The notes under the pieces are model-generated. The model ran no database searches and was not told the origin of the DNA. It saw only the letters and a list, made by a program, of their open reading frames with translations. Source: Candidatus Enterococcus courvalinii (GTDB taxonomy: Bacteria > Bacillota > Bacilli > Lactobacillales > Enterococcaceae). From it: a stretch of 64,000 nt of DNA. The DNA lies in assembly GCF_017315945.1 (NCBI RefSeq), contig NZ_JAFLWI010000007.1:1-64000 (forward strand), given 5' to 3'. A program made the position numbers and the translations under genes. The first letter of the stretch is position 1. Each line of letters opens with the position of its first letter. Shown piece after piece: positions 61,622-64,000 of this stretch.

Positions 61622-63025
61622 ATGGAGAAAAAAGCAAATCCGAGTTTTGTAGAAGCAACATTAGTATTAGCAGTCGTCGTATTGAGCATTGCAGTTGGGG
61701 TAGTGGGATTGAAAATCTCACCAAATATTGCCATTTTAGCAGCTATCGGGATGGTCATGATTTACTCTGTTGTAAAGAAATACCCTTCAGAATGGTTGCA
61801 TGAGGGAATTATTAATGGAATCAAGCCAGGAATTATTCCAATTTTTATTTTTATTTTAGTTGGTTCATTGATCGCAGTTTGGATTCAAGCGGGAATTATC
61901 CCAACCTTGATGGTGATTGGGTTTGATTTGATCAGTGTTCAATGGTTTGTCCCATCTGTCTTTGTCGTTTGTGCGATCGTAGGGAGTGCAGTTGGTAGTG
62001 CTTTTACAGTTATGTCAACGATTGGTATTGCCTTTTTCGGTATCGGAACAACGCTAGGTCTAAGTCCAGCTTTAGTCGTGGGAGCCATTGTTTCTGGTTC
62101 TGTCTTTGGAGATAAGATGTCCCCATTGTCAGAGTCAACGAACTTGGCAGCAGCGATTGTCGATGCAGATTTATTTAAACATATCAAACATATGATGTGG
62201 TCAACTGTTCCGGCATTCGTACTTTCGTTTTTCTTATTCATGTTCTTGGGACACACGGATAAAGGTGCAAGTCTTTCAGCTATCCATGAAGTCACAGCTA
62301 CGCTGGAAGCTAATTTTACAATTTCATTTTGGTCATTGATTCCACTTGTTTTAATGTTAGTATGTGCTTGGCGCAAGGTACCAGCCATCTTAACCATTTT
62401 ATTGAATATTGCTGTAGCAGTAGGAATGATTTTTATTCAAAATCCACAAACATCTGTGAATCAATTAGCTTCTGTAATTGAATCAGGATTTGTGGCAAAT
62501 ACTGGGAATGAGCAAATTGATGCGTTACTAAGCCGCGGAGGGATCGAAAGTATGATGCCGACCGTTGCATTGATCATCTTGACCTTATCACTTGGTGGTT
62601 TGTTAATTGAATTTGGGTTGATTTCAACTGTGATGGATGTTGTTTCTAAGCGAATGACCAGCACACCAAAATTGATTTTTACAACATTGTTAACAAGTAT
62701 TGGAGTCAATGTTTTCATTGGTGAACAATTCTTATCAGTTATTTTGCCAGGGAATGCGTTTAAAGATACCTTCAAAAAAGCTGGACTTGACCCAACTGTT
62801 CTAGGACGAACACTGGAAGATGGTGGAACAGTTATTAACTACTTGGTTCCTTGGGGGATTGCGGGTAGTTTCGTAGCAAGCACGTTTGGTGTTCCAACGT
62901 TAACGTACCTACCATTTGTTTTCTTTAGTTTATTATCGCCAGTCTTTTCAATGGTGAGTGCGTTTACTGGTTTAGGCATTTCAAAAATTGAACCAGAAGA
63001 TGAGTCAGAATTAGTTTCTGAATAA
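61622..63025 (+). CDS. NhaC-family transporter, probable tyrosine transporter
   Basis: A 467-residue, 11-12-helix protein of the NhaC Na+/H+ antiporter superfamily: the signature VFGDKMSPLSESTNLAAAIV is intact, as is GDKxSPLSxST. The Tyr T-box ahead, and the reported link of Tyr T-boxes to NhaC/YheL-type proteins in lactic acid bacteria, make tyrosine (symport or exchange) a better guess than Na+/H+ exchange. AAAAAGGAG precedes the ATG. Not next to a tyrosine decarboxylase. Confidence 0.88.
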   Translation: MEKKANPSFVEATLVLAVVVLSIAVGVVGLKISPNIAILAAIGMVMIYSVVKKYPSEWLHEGIINGIKPGIIPIFIFILVGSLIAVWIQAGIIPTLMVIGFDLISVQWFVPSVFVVCAIVGSAVGSAFTVMSTIGIAFFGIGTTLGLSPALVVGAIVSGSVFGDKMSPLSESTNLAAAIVDADLFKHIKHMMWSTVPAFVLSFFLFMFLGHTDKGASLSAIHEVTATLEANFTISFWSLIPLVLMLVCAWRKVPAILTILLNIAVAVGMIFIQNPQTSVNQLASVIESGFVANTGNEQIDALLSRGGIESMMPTVALIILTLSLGGLLIEFGLISTVMDVVSKRMTSTPKLIFTTLLTSIGVNVFIGEQFLSVILPGNAFKDTFKKAGLDPTVLGRTLEDGGTVINYLVPWGIAGSFVASTFGVPTLTYLPFVFFSLLSPVFSMVSAFTGLGISKIEPEDESELVSE

Positions 63026-63073
63026 GAGCGGCATATTTAAAAAACAGGAAGAAATAGGCCGTGAAAAATAAGA

Positions 63074-63114
63074 TTAGAGGGTAAAATCAAAAGAGGTTGA
63101 TTTTACCCTCTAAT
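63074..63114. terminator. inverted repeat, likely terminator after the NhaC gene
   Basis: TTAGAGGGTAAAATCA / TGATTTTACCCTCTAA perfect 16-bp stem with an 8-nt loop. The following plus-strand sequence has only a weak T content. Confidence 0.6.
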
Positions 63115-63123
63115 TATCTAGTA

Positions 63124-63240
63124 AGGTTTGGCTCCGATTGATTAGCTTCAAGCAATAAGGAACAACTTTATAAAAATAGTCTCTCATCTATTGATGCAAG
63201 TAAAACTTATTGCGAGAAGTTGTTTCTTGAACACCACCCA
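63124..63240. repeat. dispersed noncoding repeat, copy C
   Basis: TTAGCTTCAAGCAATAAGGA matches copy B at 19 of 20 bases. It is followed by TAAAAATAGT, AACTTATTGC, GAAGTTG and GAACACC in the same order and spacing as in copy B unit 2. No ORF. It lies between two terminator-like stems. Confidence 0.58.
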
Positions 63241-63244
63241 TTAG

Positions 63245-63288
63245 AAAAAGGAAGGTATGACAAAAGGTTTGTCCTACCTTCCTTTTTG
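63245..63288. terminator. terminator for the permease at the window edge
   Basis: AAAAAGGAAGGTA-t-GACA / TGTC-c-TACCTTCCTTTTT, flanked by A- and T-runs, lies directly after the minus-strand stop codon. Confidence 0.85.
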
Positions 63289-64000
63289 TTAGGATTTATC
63301 AGATAAGGCTAAAGGCTCCTTTGGTTTTCGATAGCTAAAGAAAATAATTAAGTAAAGTAAAGCAGTCAATAAAGTAACACCAAGTATATTGGTCATTAGG
63401 ATACCAATGAAGATTAACGACAATGCAACTAACGCAAAAAAATTGAGACTTTTATCGAACAAAGTACCTTTCTTTAGTGAAAGAGCAAAAGCAGCAGAAA
63501 CAATCATCAGCCAAATGACTAATACGGTATAAGAAAGTGAGCCCGCTAGATAACCAAATAACTCATCACCAACAAAGTAAGAAAGGATGACACCAAGGTA
63601 AAGAACACTGGTACAAAAGAACACTGAACGTTGAGGTACTTGATGTTTATTTAAGACCGCAAATGTTTTTGCAGCGCCTTTTTTGTCTTTCAATCGGAAA
63701 AACAGTGTACGTGAAGCCGCGTAGACGCCTGAATTGATAGAAGAAAACAAAGCTAGAACGATGACGAAATTGACAATGTCCGCAGCAAATGGAATATTCA
63801 TTTTTTCAAAAACCATTACGAAAGGACTCACGTTACTATTAGCAAGTGTGTTCCAAGGGAAAATGATCAACAGTAAAAATAAAGGAATAATATAGAAGGA
63901 AACGATTCGACCCATCACACCTTTGACCGCTTTTGGGATGGCTTTTTTAGGGTCGTCTGCTTCACTAACCGTAATAGCAATCAATTCAGAACCACCGTAA
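63289..64000 (-). CDS. amino acid permease (APC, AAT family), C-terminal part only
   Basis: The minus-strand frame is still open at the window end (…YGGSELIAITVSEADDPKKA), so the N-terminal half lies outside. The visible 237 residues hold about seven helices, with SELIAITVSEADDPKKAIPK being the AAT-family loop after helix 6. Substrate unknown. A terminator follows its stop codon. Confidence 0.85.
   Translation of the reverse strand, partial: YGGSELIAITVSEADDPKKAIPKAVKGVMGRIVSFYIIPLFLLLIIFPWNTLANSNVSPFVMVFEKMNIPFAADIVNFVIVLALFSSINSGVYAASRTLFFRLKDKKGAAKTFAVLNKHQVPQRSVFFCTSVLYLGVILSYFVGDELFGYLAGSLSYTVLVIWLMIVSAAFALSLKKGTLFDKSLNFFALVALSLIFIGILMTNILGVTLLTALLYLIIFFSYRKPKEPLALSDKS

Overview
The window is low-GC Firmicute chromosome. 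Gene content and order point to Enterococcus, near the E. faecalis group: an efaCBA manganese operon, a SapRS-type two-component system followed by a GlcU-type permease, a LysM/Apf-type surface protein, T-box and M-box riboswitches, a Rgg regulator and no complete mobile element. Species cannot be fixed from the sequence. Every function below rests on motifs read by eye and known family features; no database search was run.

Layout. 1-3.8 kb: the 3' end of a 5S rRNA, glutathione peroxidase, then (minus strand) mccA-mccB-luxS, which link homocysteine from the LuxS reaction to cysteine. A cysteine-codon leader peptide and attenuator precede mccA. 3.8-13.2 kb: efp, small hypotheticals, a LysM membrane protein, an amino-acid permease, efaCBA behind an MntR-like box, queG. 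13.2-20.2 kb: LysM/Apf secreted protein, a PEPCK-like P-loop protein, a DadA-like oxidoreductase, an MFS exporter with a terminator and short upstream ORF in its leader, a GyrI-like protein, an ArgR-type regulator. 20.2-31.9 kb: two small ORFs, ohr, sapRS, sugar and amino-acid permeases, telA/xpaC-like pair, NUDIX, mtnN, a nicotinamidase-like hydrolase, pepO. 32-35.6 kb: C39-like protein, prs, cysteine desulfurase, DUF1831 protein. 35.6-39.8 kb: a possible small RNA, then a sugar PTS operon preceded by a 52-54-residue protein that is only the RNA-binding (CAT) domain of a LicT/BglG antiterminator, followed immediately by a RAT/terminator pair; the EIIA gene has an in-frame stop. 40.2-42 kb: nucleoside salvage operon. 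42-50 kb: lipoprotein, LacI/GH1 unit, LtaS-like enzyme, Rgg regulator. 50.4-54.3 kb: ndk and an M-box-controlled Mg2+ ATPase. 54.5-64 kb: secreted glucosaminidase, HAD hydrolase, tandem Met T-boxes with metNIQ and an M20 amidohydrolase, a Tyr T-box with an NhaC-family transporter, and a truncated permease at the edge.

Theme. RNA-level control dominates: Cys-codon attenuation, CAT/RAT antitermination, an MFS leader attenuator, three T-boxes and an M-box occur in 64 kb. Several concern sulfur amino acids (mccAB-luxS, mtnN, metNIQ). A family of degenerate, noncoding dispersed repeats of about 120 bp lies between genes at about 29.9, 50.1, 55.8 and 63.2 kb. The two strongest candidates for undescribed biology are the tri-cysteine leader attenuator (about 3.40-3.64 kb) and the stand-alone CAT-domain antiterminator with its own RAT (about 36.15-36.47 kb).
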